Positions 24,547-33,545 of a DNA stretch of 46,418 nucleotides are shown here, piece by piece. The notes beneath the pieces are model-generated. The model searched no databases. It saw nothing but the letters and a program-made list of their open reading frames with translations, and was not told the origin of the DNA. The DNA comes from Caldilineales bacterium (lineage in GTDB: Bacteria > Chloroflexota > Anaerolineae > J102), in the NCBI GenBank assembly GCA_019695115.1, contig JAIBAP010000049.1:1-46418 (forward strand), in the 5' to 3' direction. How positions within the stretch are numbered: position 1 is the stretch's first letter; each line of letters begins with the position of its first letter. Both the position numbers and the translations under genes were made by a program.

Positions 24547-26178
24547 ATGAAAGCTCTCACTTCGTTGCTCATCATCGTCCTTGTCGCCGTCCTGCTGGCG
24601 GCCTGCGGCGGCGCCCAGGCCACTCCGACGCCCGTCCCCGCCCCTACCAGCCCGCCTGAACCCACCGCGCCGCCGCAGCCGGCCGTGGGCGGCAAGATGG
24701 TCATCGCCCTGGCCACCGAACCCACCTCGCTCGACGTGCACCGCGCCAGCGACCTCTACCCCGTCATGCAGTTCGTGGGCGCCAGCCTGCTGACCAAAGA
24801 CCCGGACAGCGGCGAGTACCTGCCCTACCTGGCCACCGAGTGGTCGGTGGCGGAGGACGGCCTGAGCTATGAGTTCAAGCTGCGCGACGACGTCAAGTTC
24901 CACGACGGCACGCCGCTGACCGCCCAGGACTACGCCTACACGTTCAACCGGGCCATCGCCCAGCAGCCGCCGTCCACAGCCGGCGCCGTCCTCTTGGGCC
25001 TGGCCCAGGCCGAGGCGGTCGACGACCACACCCTCAAGTTGACCATGGCCCAGCCCAACTCCACCCTGCTCGACGTTCTCTCGCGGCCCACCTATCACCA
25101 GCCTCTGCCCCAGGCCGCGACCGAAAAGCTGGGCGATGACTTCGGCCGCCAGCCCATCAGCGTCGGCCCGTTCAAGTTCAAGGAGTGGGTGACGGGCGAG
25201 AAGATCGTGTTGGAACGCAACCCCGATTTCGCCTGGGGGCCATCCTTCAGTCGGGGCGCCGCGCCCTACATCGAGACGATCGAGTTCCGCTTCCTGCCCG
25301 AATACGCCACCCGGCTGGCCGGCCTGGAAGCCGGCGAGGTGGACTACATGATGCTGGAGGCGAAGGACATCGAGCGCCTGGGGGCCGACGGCAAGTATCA
25401 GATGTTGCCGCGGCTCGACCAGGGATCGGGCGAGACGATCCTCATGAACGTCACCAAAGCGCCTTTCGATGACGTGAACGTGCGCAAGGCCATCAACCTG
25501 GCCATCGACCGCGAGGTGCTGGTGAAGGTCGTGCAACAGGGCCAGGCGCAGGTGGACAAAGGCCCCATCACGGCCGCCACCTACGGCTATTGGCCGGGCG
25601 TCGAGCAGATCGGCTATGGTTATGACCTGGAGCAGGCCAAGAAGTTGATGACCGACGCCGGTTACACCGCCAGCGCCGACGGCATCCTGCAAAAGGACGG
25701 CAAGCCGCTTTCGCTGACGTTGATGACCTCGGCTCGCAACGCCAAGGACGCTGAGATCATCCAGCAGCAATTGCGCCAGCTGGGCATCGATGTCAAGATC
25801 CAGCAGGCCGAGTACGGCATCATGCAGGCCGACCTGACCAAGGGCAACTACGACTTCGCCCTCAACCGCCTGGGCTGGCAGGATTACGGCCTCATGTTCG
25901 CCATGTACCACCCGGCCATGCTCGGCGTCTTCAACCAGACCCAGCTCAACGATGAGGCGCTCAACAACCTCCTGCTGCCCATGATCGGCGCGCCCGTGCC
26001 CGCGGTCGTGCAGGACTTCGCCAACAAATCGCAACAATACCTCGTCGAGCAAGCCTACTCGGCCCCGCTCTACGGCGTGATGACCACCTACGCCCTCGAC
26101 AACCGCATCCACGACGCCAGGTTTGCGCCCCTATTCGACGCCATCTGGCTGTTCGACGCCTACATCGACACCAAGTAG
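24547..26178 (+). CDS. peptide/oligopeptide-binding lipoprotein of an ABC transporter (family 5)
   Basis: This 543-residue extracytoplasmic solute-binding protein has a lipoprotein signal with lipobox LLAAC (C20), then a Pro/Thr-rich tether (PTPVPAPTSPPEPTAPP). The family 5 domain begins at GGKMVIALATEPTSLD and contains YEFKLRDDVKFHDGTPLTA and the typical ALDNRI near the end. Such proteins deliver peptides or other oligomers to Dpp/Opp permeases, which are encoded at 33.5-37.4 kb in the same series. AGGAG precedes the ATG. The 143-bp gap upstream is the largest among the first genes of the island and may hold a promoter. Confidence 0.92.
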   Translation: MKALTSLLIIVLVAVLLAACGGAQATPTPVPAPTSPPEPTAPPQPAVGGKMVIALATEPTSLDVHRASDLYPVMQFVGASLLTKDPDSGEYLPYLATEWSVAEDGLSYEFKLRDDVKFHDGTPLTAQDYAYTFNRAIAQQPPSTAGAVLLGLAQAEAVDDHTLKLTMAQPNSTLLDVLSRPTYHQPLPQAATEKLGDDFGRQPISVGPFKFKEWVTGEKIVLERNPDFAWGPSFSRGAAPYIETIEFRFLPEYATRLAGLEAGEVDYMMLEAKDIERLGADGKYQMLPRLDQGSGETILMNVTKAPFDDVNVRKAINLAIDREVLVKVVQQGQAQVDKGPITAATYGYWPGVEQIGYGYDLEQAKKLMTDAGYTASADGILQKDGKPLSLTLMTSARNAKDAEIIQQQLRQLGIDVKIQQAEYGIMQADLTKGNYDFALNRLGWQDYGLMFAMYHPAMLGVFNQTQLNDEALNNLLLPMIGAPVPAVVQDFANKSQQYLVEQAYSAPLYGVMTTYALDNRIHDARFAPLFDAIWLFDAYIDTK

Positions 26179-26305
26179 CCGTCCTCCCCCGCCCCTGATC
26201 TCCAACCTCCAATCTCCAATCTCTAATCTCCAATCTCCAATCTCCAATTACCAATCTCCAATTACCAATTACCGATCACTGCCCACTGACCACCGCCCAC
26301 TGCCC
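26179..26305. repeat. heptamer tandem repeat (CTCCAAT type)
   Basis: About ten degenerate units of CTCCAAT with variants ending TTACCAAT fill about 26199-26275, between the binding-protein gene and the S9 peptidase. The same unit occurs at 14998-15068 and 31648-31676. Confidence 0.85.
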
Positions 26306-28267
26306 ATGACCCCCACCCCACCCCTCCCGCCCATCGCCCCGGAAGACCTCTTCCGGCTGCACTTCGTGCAGAACGGCCGCCTGTCGCCCGACGCTTCGGC
26401 CGTGGCCTACAGCGTTTCGTTCACCGATCCGGCCAGCGACGCCGACCGGGCGGCGATCTGGCTGCAAGCGTTGGCAGGCGGCGAACCCCGCCAACTGACG
26501 ACCGGCCGCGCCTACGACACCAACCCGCAATGGTCGCCCGACGGCAGCACCCTGGCTTTCCGCTCCAATCGCGAGGGCAGGATGCAGATCTACCTGCTGC
26601 CGGCCGATGGCGGCGAGGCCCGGCAACTGACCTACCTGCCGCAGGGGGTGGGCGACGACTTCGCCTGGTCGCCCGATGGCCGCTGGATGGCCTTCAGCGC
26701 CGGCCCAAGCCGGCCGGCTTTCGACCCCAACCGGCCGTATCGCCTCACCCGCGCCATGTACCGGCTCGACGGCATGGGCTATGTCGACAACGCCATCCAT
26801 GACCTCTACGCCATCGCCTCTGCCGGCGGCGAGCCGGTTCAACTGACGCACGACGCCTGCCACAACACCCGCCCGGTCTGGTCGCCTGACGGCAAGGGCA
26901 TTCTCTACGAGGTGACGCTGTTCCCCAACTCGTATCGCTTCTTCCCGGCCCTGTGGCTGGTTGGCTTCGAGGATGGCCGGGCGGGTGAGAAGTGGCCGCT
27001 GGTGGAGGAGTGGGGCTTTGTCCGCGCCGCCGCCTGGCTGCCCGACGGCAGCCGCGTGGCCTTCATCGGCAACCGCCACGTGCCCTTCGGCACGCCCAGT
27101 CACCTGTGGCTGATCGACCGTGGCGGCGGCGAGCCGGAGTGCCGCACGGCCGCCATTCCCTACGACGTGGGCAAGGAGCTCCAGCCCGACATGCCCTGCC
27201 TGGAACTGGCCGAGCCGCTCCTGCTGGTCGCGCCCGACGGTCACTTTGCGTTCATGCGCGTCAGCACCGGCGGCCGAATGCGCACCTTCCGCGTCGCCCT
27301 GGCCGGGCCGGAAAGCTGGGAGGAGGTGTTGCCAGAGGGCGAGCGCAGCGATCTGCCGCTGGACTTGCAGAGCGGGCGGCTGCTCATGGCCGTCTCGACC
27401 CTGCACGACCCCAACGACCTGATCGTGGCCGATGCCTGGGGCAAGGACGAACGGCGGTTGACCTGTGTCAACGCCGACTTTCTGGCCTCCCGCGCCCTGC
27501 CCTCGGCCGAGCGCCTGAGTTTCGCCAGCAGCGACGGCCAGGCCATCGAGGGCTGGTTCCTGCGGCCGGCGCTGGCTGAGCCGCCCTACCCCACCGTCCT
27601 GCTCATCCACGGCGGGCCGCACCAAAGCTGGGGTCACATCTACGGCTTCGACGCCCAGATGCTGGCCGGGGCCGGCTACGGCGTCTTGCTGATCAACTAC
27701 CGCGGCTCGGCCGGCTACGGCGGCGATTTCAGCACCCAGATCAACGGCAACCTGGGCGAGCTGGAATACGCCGACCTGATGGCGGGCGTCGATTACGCCA
27801 TCGCCCTGGGTCTGGCCGACCCCGACCGCCTGGGCGTGTGCGGTCTCTCCTATGGCGGCTTCCTCTCCTGCTGGATCGTCGGCCACACCGACCGTTTCAA
27901 GGCGGCTGTGCCCGAAAACCCGATCGCTAATCGCATCAGCTGGTACGGCGTGGCCGACATGGGGCTGAGCCATCTCGAGTCGGTGGGCGGGCATCTGCAT
28001 GATGTCCCGGAGCGATACTGGGCCTGCTCACCCATCACCTATGCCCAACGCTGCACCACTCCCACCCTGCTGATCCAAAGCGAACACGACTGGCGCTGCC
28101 CGGCCGAGCAGTCCGAGCAGTTCTACACCATCCTCAGAAGCCACGGCTGCGTGGCCGAGATGCTGCGTCTGCCCCACATGCCGCATATGGCCTCGGCCGG
28201 CGGCCCACCCTTCATCCGCCGCGCCCAGAACGAGGCGCTGCTGGACTGGATGCAACGCTATCTGTGA
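26306..28267 (+). CDS. S9 family serine peptidase (acylaminoacyl-peptidase type)
   Basis: I chose the ATG at 26306 because the frame before it is repeat sequence; the product is 653 residues. Residues 10-390 form a seven-bladed WD/TolB-like propeller (LTTGRAYDTNPQWSPDG, YLPQGVGDDFAWSPDGRW). The alpha/beta hydrolase domain follows. The nucleophile is S515 in GLSYGG, the acid is D595 (SEHDWRCP), and the base is H624 or H627 (LPHMPHM). The oxyanion region is LLIHGGPHQSWG. These cytosolic enzymes cleave short peptides or remove N-acylated residues. No signal peptide is present, so it would act on imported peptides. It overlaps or abuts the M28 gene. Confidence 0.9.
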   Translation: MTPTPPLPPIAPEDLFRLHFVQNGRLSPDASAVAYSVSFTDPASDADRAAIWLQALAGGEPRQLTTGRAYDTNPQWSPDGSTLAFRSNREGRMQIYLLPADGGEARQLTYLPQGVGDDFAWSPDGRWMAFSAGPSRPAFDPNRPYRLTRAMYRLDGMGYVDNAIHDLYAIASAGGEPVQLTHDACHNTRPVWSPDGKGILYEVTLFPNSYRFFPALWLVGFEDGRAGEKWPLVEEWGFVRAAAWLPDGSRVAFIGNRHVPFGTPSHLWLIDRGGGEPECRTAAIPYDVGKELQPDMPCLELAEPLLLVAPDGHFAFMRVSTGGRMRTFRVALAGPESWEEVLPEGERSDLPLDLQSGRLLMAVSTLHDPNDLIVADAWGKDERRLTCVNADFLASRALPSAERLSFASSDGQAIEGWFLRPALAEPPYPTVLLIHGGPHQSWGHIYGFDAQMLAGAGYGVLLINYRGSAGYGGDFSTQINGNLGELEYADLMAGVDYAIALGLADPDRLGVCGLSYGGFLSCWIVGHTDRFKAAVPENPIANRISWYGVADMGLSHLESVGGHLHDVPERYWACSPITYAQRCTTPTLLIQSEHDWRCPAEQSEQFYTILRSHGCVAEMLRLPHMPHMASAGGPPFIRRAQNEALLDWMQRYL

Positions 28268-28272
28268 CGCCC

Positions 28273-29499
28273 ATGGACATCACCGCCCTGCTCGAACAGG
28301 TCGATCCCGAAGCCATCTACCGCCACGTGCTACGACTTGAGGGTGTGCGCCATCCGATCGAGACGCCCGACCGCCTGGCCGCCGCCGCCGAGACCATCGC
28401 CGCCGAGATGAACGCCTGTGGCCTGGCCGTGCGCCGGCAGGAGGTGCGGGTGGCGGGCTGGGAGGGTCTGTTCTGGAACATCGAAGGCCGGCTTGGGCCT
28501 GAAGACGAGCCGGCCGCCGTGCTCATCAACCACTACGATACGGTGTGGAACACGCCCGGCGCCAACGACAACGCCGTCTCGGTGGCCGTGGCGCTGGAGG
28601 CGGCGCGGGTGCTGGCGCAGCTGCCTTCCCCGCCCGCCCTCGCCTTCGTCAGCGCCACGCTGGAGGAGGGCAACCCGGCCATCGAGAGCCAGGCGCGGGC
28701 GCTGGCCATCCAGTACGGGCTGCGCGATGAAGGCCGTCGCTATCGCAGCCACCGGCTCGCCCGCCTGGCCAGGCAGCACACCGCCCGCTTCGAGGCCGCC
28801 CGGCTGGACGGCCAAGCCTATGGCGCCGCCATCTCAACAGCCGCTGCCGAGCTGGCCGCTGAGATGCCCGACGCCATGCGGGACTACTACCGCGACCTCG
28901 CCCGCCTCTACACCGCCCCTGACGACGCCGCCAACATCGGCCTGACCAGCAAGATCGGCAGCACGGCCTGGCTGGCCGAGGCCCTGAGCCAGGGCCGGCC
29001 GCTCCGCTTCTGCATCTGCCTGGACGAGATCGGCACAGTCAGCAAACAGCCGTACTCACAGCACTTCCCCGATGCCATCCGTTACGACATGCTGCACACC
29101 TACCGGGTGGACGCCGAGCGGGAAATCGGCGATTTCGTCCTCCTGCTGACCAATGCCCCGGCGGCCGGCCTGGCCGAGCGCTTCGCCGCGGCCTGCCGTC
29201 GCGACGATATCGACCTGCCCCATGCCTGGCTGCATTTCGACCTGCCCTTCGCCGAGATCGTCCGTCAGGTCCCGCGCAGTCTAGGCTCGGACCATGCCGC
29301 CTTCTGGCAGGCGGGCATCCCCGGCCTGTTCGTCTTCGACACAGCCGATTTTCGCAATCCCTTCGGCCACAGCATGGCCGACACCATCGACAAGGTGGAT
29401 TTCGACCAGGTCGCCCGCATCTGCCGGGCGGTCGTGGCCACCATCGCCGATCCCACCGTTTCAGGCGGCGTCCTCACCGCCGAGGGTTCTTCACCATGA
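28273..29499 (+). CDS. M28-type zinc metallopeptidase
   Basis: This 408-residue protein has the co-catalytic zinc arrangement of M28 aminopeptidases: INHYDTVWNTPGANDNAVS at about 86-104 (His/Asp ligands and the bridging Asp), FVSATLEEGNPA (Glu pair, catalytic base and ligand), LDEIGT, and the late GHSMADTIDKVDF (His ligand). It lacks a signal peptide, unlike many M28 enzymes, so it is probably cytosolic. I prefer the ATG at 28273; a GTG at 28264 overlapping the preceding TGA is possible. The end overlaps the M55 gene in ATGA. An amidase or carboxypeptidase role is not excluded. Confidence 0.85.
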   Translation: MDITALLEQVDPEAIYRHVLRLEGVRHPIETPDRLAAAAETIAAEMNACGLAVRRQEVRVAGWEGLFWNIEGRLGPEDEPAAVLINHYDTVWNTPGANDNAVSVAVALEAARVLAQLPSPPALAFVSATLEEGNPAIESQARALAIQYGLRDEGRRYRSHRLARLARQHTARFEAARLDGQAYGAAISTAAAELAAEMPDAMRDYYRDLARLYTAPDDAANIGLTSKIGSTAWLAEALSQGRPLRFCICLDEIGTVSKQPYSQHFPDAIRYDMLHTYRVDAEREIGDFVLLLTNAPAAGLAERFAAACRRDDIDLPHAWLHFDLPFAEIVRQVPRSLGSDHAAFWQAGIPGLFVFDTADFRNPFGHSMADTIDKVDFDQVARICRAVVATIADPTVSGGVLTAEGSSP

Positions 29500-30338
29500 A
29501 AGTCTTCATCTCTGCCGACATCGAAGGCGTGGCCTGCGTGGCCCACATCGCCGAGATCTTCGCCGAGGCCGGCGGCGAGTACCAGATGGCCCGTCGCTGG
29601 ATGACGGCCGAGGTCAATGCCGCCGCCCTGGGCGCATTCGAGGCCGGAGCCAGCGAGGTGGTGGTGGCCGACTCGCACTCCAGCTTCCGCAACCTCCTGC
29701 CCGACGAATTGCACGAGGACGTGGTGCTGGTGCGCGGGACGCCGCGACCGATGTTCATGATGCAGGGCCTGGACGCCAGCTTCGACGCCGTCTTCTTCAT
29801 CGGCTATCACGCCCGCCACAACGACCCCGGCGGCGTCCTCGGCCACACCTTCATGGAGCAGGTCGCGGCCATCCGGCTCAACGGCCAGACCATCGCCGAG
29901 GCCCATTTCAACGCCGCCATTGCCGGGCACCTGGGCGTGCCCGTGGCCCTGGTCAGCGGCGACCACGTGATCGCCGAGGCCGTGCGGACGGCGTTGCCCT
30001 GGGCCGAGCGGGTGGTGGTCAAACAGGGGCTGGGCGTGCTGGCCACGCAGAGCCTGACCCCGCGCAAGGCGCAGGCGCGCATCCGCGCGGGCGCGCGGGC
30101 TGCCCTGGCCCGCCTGGGCGAGATGCAGCCCTTCGTCCTCGCCCGGCCCATCACCCTGGAAGTAGATTTTGGCATCGGCCAATGGGCGCAACTCTCGGCC
30201 GACTTGCCCGGCGCCGAGCTGATCGGCGAGCACAGCGTGCGCTATTTGGCAGCCGACATGCTCGAAGCGCAGCGCATCCTCCGCCTGATGCTCAACCTGA
30301 CCATGAACCACCCCCGCACCGGCGGGAAGTCGTATTGA
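29496..30338 (+). CDS. M55 family D-aminopeptidase (DppA type)
   Basis: This 280-residue enzyme releases N-terminal D-amino acids from peptides. The residues that define DppA are in place: D8 and E10 in ISADIEGV, H61 in ADSHSSF, H105 in GYHAR, the probable nucleophile H117 in LGHTF, and E135 in TIAEAHFN. In Bacillus, dppA sits beside a dipeptide permease, and here it lies in the same series as a full Dpp transporter. Its start overlaps the M28 stop. It ends directly before the second copy of the 130-bp element. It is strong evidence that D-amino-acid-containing peptides are substrates. Confidence 0.92.
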   Translation: MKVFISADIEGVACVAHIAEIFAEAGGEYQMARRWMTAEVNAAALGAFEAGASEVVVADSHSSFRNLLPDELHEDVVLVRGTPRPMFMMQGLDASFDAVFFIGYHARHNDPGGVLGHTFMEQVAAIRLNGQTIAEAHFNAAIAGHLGVPVALVSGDHVIAEAVRTALPWAERVVVKQGLGVLATQSLTPRKAQARIRAGARAALARLGEMQPFVLARPITLEVDFGIGQWAQLSADLPGAELIGEHSVRYLAADMLEAQRILRLMLNLTMNHPRTGGKSY

Positions 30339-30341
30339 TTG

Positions 30342-30477
30342 TATTGACCGCTAGGTTGATTTGTTATGAAGGTCGTAAACCGTGAACCGTGAACCGTGAG
30401 ATAACGTCGGCGATTTTCACGCATCACGCATCACGTTTCAGGACCGAGTATCATTTCTTTGGCTAGCCATCTATAAA
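30342..30477 (+). repeat. 130-bp element, copy 2, upstream of the C45 gene
   Basis: This is the inverted counterpart of 5001-5129, longer by one GGTTCAC heptamer. It starts at TATTGACCG immediately after the M55 gene and ends in GGCTAGCCATCTATAAA, six bases before the C45 start codon. There is no Shine-Dalgarno sequence between the element and the ATG, so TATAAA could be the -10 box of a leaderless transcript. It interrupts an otherwise tightly packed series. Confidence 0.8.
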
Positions 30478-30483
30478 ACCTGC

Positions 30484-31656
30484 ATGGAGACGAAACGAGT
30501 GCGCAGTTCTGATATTCCTGTGCTGCATCTGAAAGGCCCGGCCCGCGAACGGGGCCGCGCCCACGGCGAAACCCTGCGGGCCAGCATCCACAGCATGATC
30601 GAGAAGTGGCAGGCCAACATCGCCGCCGACCTGGGCACGGACCCGGACCTCTTCCTGCGCCAACTGGTCGAGGAGACCGACTTCTTCCCGGCCGTGCGCC
30701 GCTGGACGCCCGACCTGTTGGAGGAGGTGGAAGGCATCGCCGAAGGCGCGGCCGCGCCCTTCCACATCATCTTTGCCCGCCAACTGAGCGACGAAGAGCC
30801 GTGGTTCCGCTGGGAGAAGAAGCTGGGCCGGGGCTGGGGGTGGAGGGAACCGTCCGGGCAGGCCGAGCGCTGCACATCGTTGGGCGTGCAGCCTGCGGCC
30901 GGCCGGCCCGCCATCGCCGCCCAGAACATGGACAGCCCCGCCTACTACGACGGCCACCAGGTGCTGCTGCACATCACCTACCCCGATAGCGACCTGGAAG
31001 CGCTGATCTTCACCATCGGCGGCAAGATCTCGCTGGCCGGGATGAACAACGCCCCCCTGGCCATGTGCTGCAACACCGTGCTGCAGCTCGACTACGCCAA
31101 AGACGGCCTGCCCGAAGACTTCATCGTGCGCGGCTTTCTGGGCCAGCGCCATTGGCAGGACGGACTGGCGTTTCTGCGCCGGGTCAAGCACGCCTCCGGC
31201 CAAAACTACATCGTCGCCGGCCAGGATCAGGTGCTGAGCCTGGAATGCTCGGCCGGCGGCATCGCCGACTTCGTCCCCTATCCCGGCGCCGACCGCACCT
31301 TTCACACCAACCATCCCCTGGCCAACGACGACCAGGGCATCCACCGGCAGCGGCTGGCCGCCATGACCCCGGCCCAGGTTGCGGCCTACCACGCCAGCCT
31401 GACCACCCATGCCCGTTTCGAGGCCTTGCAGCGGCGCTTTGGCCGCCCCGAGGCGCCGGTCACGGTCGAGGCCATCGAAGAAGCCCTGAGCACACACGAA
31501 GGCCCGGTCTGCATCGACGGCGCCGGGGACAAGATCACCCTCGGCTGCCTGATCATGGCGATGACCCCGGCCCCCACCCTGTCCCTGGCCCCCGGCCCGC
31601 CCTGCTCCACCGCCTTCGCCACCCACCCCCTGCCGCCCCTGCGCAATCTCCAATAA
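30484..31656 (+). CDS. C45 family acyltransferase/amidase (isopenicillin N acyltransferase-like)
   Basis: This 390-residue member of the Ntn-hydrolase-fold C45 family includes isopenicillin-N acyltransferase and N-acyl amide hydrolases. The N-terminal GPARERGRAHGETL (18-31) and the nucleophile C130 in AERCTSLG are visible, followed by AAQNMDS, which is the strand conserved after the nucleophile. Maturation by cleavage before Cys130 would give a small alpha and a large beta chain. The last 30 residues are Pro-rich and end in repeat-derived sequence. It is expected to cleave or form amide bonds of N-acylated or cyclic peptides. Its leader is supplied by the 130-bp element. Confidence 0.85.
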   Translation: METKRVRSSDIPVLHLKGPARERGRAHGETLRASIHSMIEKWQANIAADLGTDPDLFLRQLVEETDFFPAVRRWTPDLLEEVEGIAEGAAAPFHIIFARQLSDEEPWFRWEKKLGRGWGWREPSGQAERCTSLGVQPAAGRPAIAAQNMDSPAYYDGHQVLLHITYPDSDLEALIFTIGGKISLAGMNNAPLAMCCNTVLQLDYAKDGLPEDFIVRGFLGQRHWQDGLAFLRRVKHASGQNYIVAGQDQVLSLECSAGGIADFVPYPGADRTFHTNHPLANDDQGIHRQRLAAMTPAQVAAYHASLTTHARFEALQRRFGRPEAPVTVEAIEEALSTHEGPVCIDGAGDKITLGCLIMAMTPAPTLSLAPGPPCSTAFATHPLPPLRNLQ

Positions 31657-31689
31657 CCAATCTCCAATCTCCAATTACTGACCTCCCCC
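31657..31689. repeat. heptamer repeat (CTCCAAT type), short
   Basis: A short array of the CCAATCT/CCAATAA heptamers overlaps the last codons of the C45 gene and the gap before the ThDP enzyme. Confidence 0.7.
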
Positions 31690-33378
31690 ATGTCCCCACC
31701 CACCAACCCACCCACCGCCGCCCGTTTCCTGGCCGAAACGCTGACAAACTATGGCGTCACCCACGTTTTCTACGTGGACGCCATCCTGCGCAAGACGATG
31801 GTCGAGCTGGAAGCGCTGGGCGTCCGCCGCGTCGTCACCCACTCCGAGAAGGCGGCTGCCTACATGGCCGACGGCTACGCCCGCATCGCCCGCCGCGCCG
31901 GCGTCTGCCTGGCGCAGTCGGTGGGCGCGGCCAACCTGGCCGCCGGCCTGCAAGACGCCTGGCTGGGCCATTCGCCTGTGATCGCGCTCACCGGTAAAAA
32001 ACCGCCCGCTTTCCAGCACCGCCACGCCTACCAGGAAATCGACCACACGCCGCCCTTTACGGCAGTGACCAAGTTCAACGCCGATGTGACGACGCCGGCG
32101 CAGTTGCCGCAGCTGTTGCGGCAGGCATTCCGGTCGGCGCTCTCCGCCACGCCGGGGCCGGTGCACCTGGATCTGTTGGGGCACAACGGCCGGGCGCTGG
32201 AGGCGGCCACGGTCGAGTTCGGGCCGGCTGGGGCCGAGCAGCCGGTCGCCATCCCCCTCCGTCGCCCTCGCCCCGACCCGGACGAAGTGACCCAGGCCGC
32301 CGCCGCCATCGCCGCCGCCAAGAGGCCGGTGATCGTGGCCGGCGGCGGCGTCACCCTCGGCTCGGCTGCGCAGAGCGAGCTGATAGCCCTGGCCGAGAAA
32401 CTGTCCATCCCCGTGGCCACCTCGGTCAACGGCAAAGGCGCCATCCTCGATACGCACCCCCTCAGCGTCGGCGTCGTCGGCTCCTACTCGGCCCGCTGCG
32501 CCAACCAGGTGGTGGCCGAGGCCGACCTGGTCATCTTCATCGGCAGCGCGACCGGCGACCAGACCACGCACGACTGGCGCCTGCCCCGACCCGGCGCGGC
32601 GGTGGTGCAGATCGACCTCGACCCAGCCGAGATCGGCCGCAACTATCCGGGCGCGGTCGGCGTCGTCGGCGACGCCAAAGCCGCCCTGACCATGCTGCTC
32701 GAAGTCTGCCAGCCGACCCCAGCCGACCCTGGCTGGCTGCCGCGGGTGCGCCAGCTGGTGGCAGCCTGGCAGCAGGAGATCGAGCCGCTGCGTTGCTCCG
32801 CTGCCATCCCGATCCGCCCCGAGCGGCTGTGCAAAGACCTGAGCGACGCCCTCCCCGCCGACGCCGTGCTGGTCTCGGACACCGGCTATGCGGCCATCTG
32901 GACGGCGACGATGGTGCAGCTCAGGCAGCCCGGCCAGACCTACCTGCGCGCGGCCGGCTCGCTGGGCTGGGCCTTTCCGGCGGCGTTGGGCGTCAAGTGC
33001 GCGACGCCGGAGCGGCCGGTGCTCTGTTTCAGCGGCGACGGCGGGTTCTGGTATCACCTGGCCGAGTTGGAGACGGCGCGGCGGCACGGCATCGCCACCG
33101 TCACGGTCGTCAACAACAACGGCGGCTTTGCCCAGGGCATCGACGACATCCACGCCCAATACGGCGACCGGCCCGGCCGCCCGGAGGAACTCTATCGCTT
33201 TGCGCCGGTCGATTTCGCCCGCCTGGCCACCGACATCGGTTGCCTGGGCCTGCGCGTCGAAGACCCCGCCGACCTGGCCCCGGCCCTGCGCCAGGCCCTG
33301 GCCGCCAACCGGCCCGCCGTCATCGATGTCGTCACCGACCTTTCCTACCGCGCCCCGGCGCCGTGGACGCCGAATTGA
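31690..33378 (+). CDS. thiamine diphosphate-dependent enzyme (acetolactate synthase-like)
   Basis: This 562-residue protein has three domains. The PYR domain carries the catalytic E53 in VTHSEKAAAYMADGYAR. A central FAD/nucleotide-like domain starts near KRPVIVAGGGVTLGS. The PP domain carries the ThDP motif from CFSGDGGFWYHL to VVNNN, about 30 residues apart. Acetolactate synthase, glyoxylate carboligase and 2-oxo acid decarboxylases share this plan. No regulatory small subunit is adjacent, so a catabolic role is more likely than branched-chain amino acid synthesis. It may act on a 2-oxo or 3-oxo acid from the pathway. The substrate cannot be named. Confidence 0.85.
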   Translation: MSPPTNPPTAARFLAETLTNYGVTHVFYVDAILRKTMVELEALGVRRVVTHSEKAAAYMADGYARIARRAGVCLAQSVGAANLAAGLQDAWLGHSPVIALTGKKPPAFQHRHAYQEIDHTPPFTAVTKFNADVTTPAQLPQLLRQAFRSALSATPGPVHLDLLGHNGRALEAATVEFGPAGAEQPVAIPLRRPRPDPDEVTQAAAAIAAAKRPVIVAGGGVTLGSAAQSELIALAEKLSIPVATSVNGKGAILDTHPLSVGVVGSYSARCANQVVAEADLVIFIGSATGDQTTHDWRLPRPGAAVVQIDLDPAEIGRNYPGAVGVVGDAKAALTMLLEVCQPTPADPGWLPRVRQLVAAWQQEIEPLRCSAAIPIRPERLCKDLSDALPADAVLVSDTGYAAIWTATMVQLRQPGQTYLRAAGSLGWAFPAALGVKCATPERPVLCFSGDGGFWYHLAELETARRHGIATVTVVNNNGGFAQGIDDIHAQYGDRPGRPEELYRFAPVDFARLATDIGCLGLRVEDPADLAPALRQALAANRPAVIDVVTDLSYRAPAPWTPN

Positions 33379-33545
33379 GCACGTGAAGCGTGAAACGTGA
33401 GGCGTGAAACGTGAAGCGTGAAACGTGAAACGTGAAGCGTGAAACGTGAAGCGTGAAGCGTGAAGGCGCTGGCCCACGCACCACGGAACACGAAACACGA
33501 AACACGCACCACGAAACCCGGAACCCGGAACCCCAAACCCACCCC
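33379..33545. repeat. heptamer repeats (CGTGAAA/CGTGAAG and ACACGAA types)
   Basis: About eleven CGTGAAA/CGTGAAG/CGTGAGG heptamers at 33380-33464 are followed by a block of ACGAAAC/CACGAAA and CCGGAAC units at 33484-33541. No gene is present. It splits the ThDP-enzyme gene from the permease genes. Confidence 0.85.

Noticed and set aside
26276-28000. A 574-codon open frame on the minus strand
   Set aside because: It lies opposite the S9 peptidase, which has a complete catalytic triad; the antisense frame has no recognisable domain.
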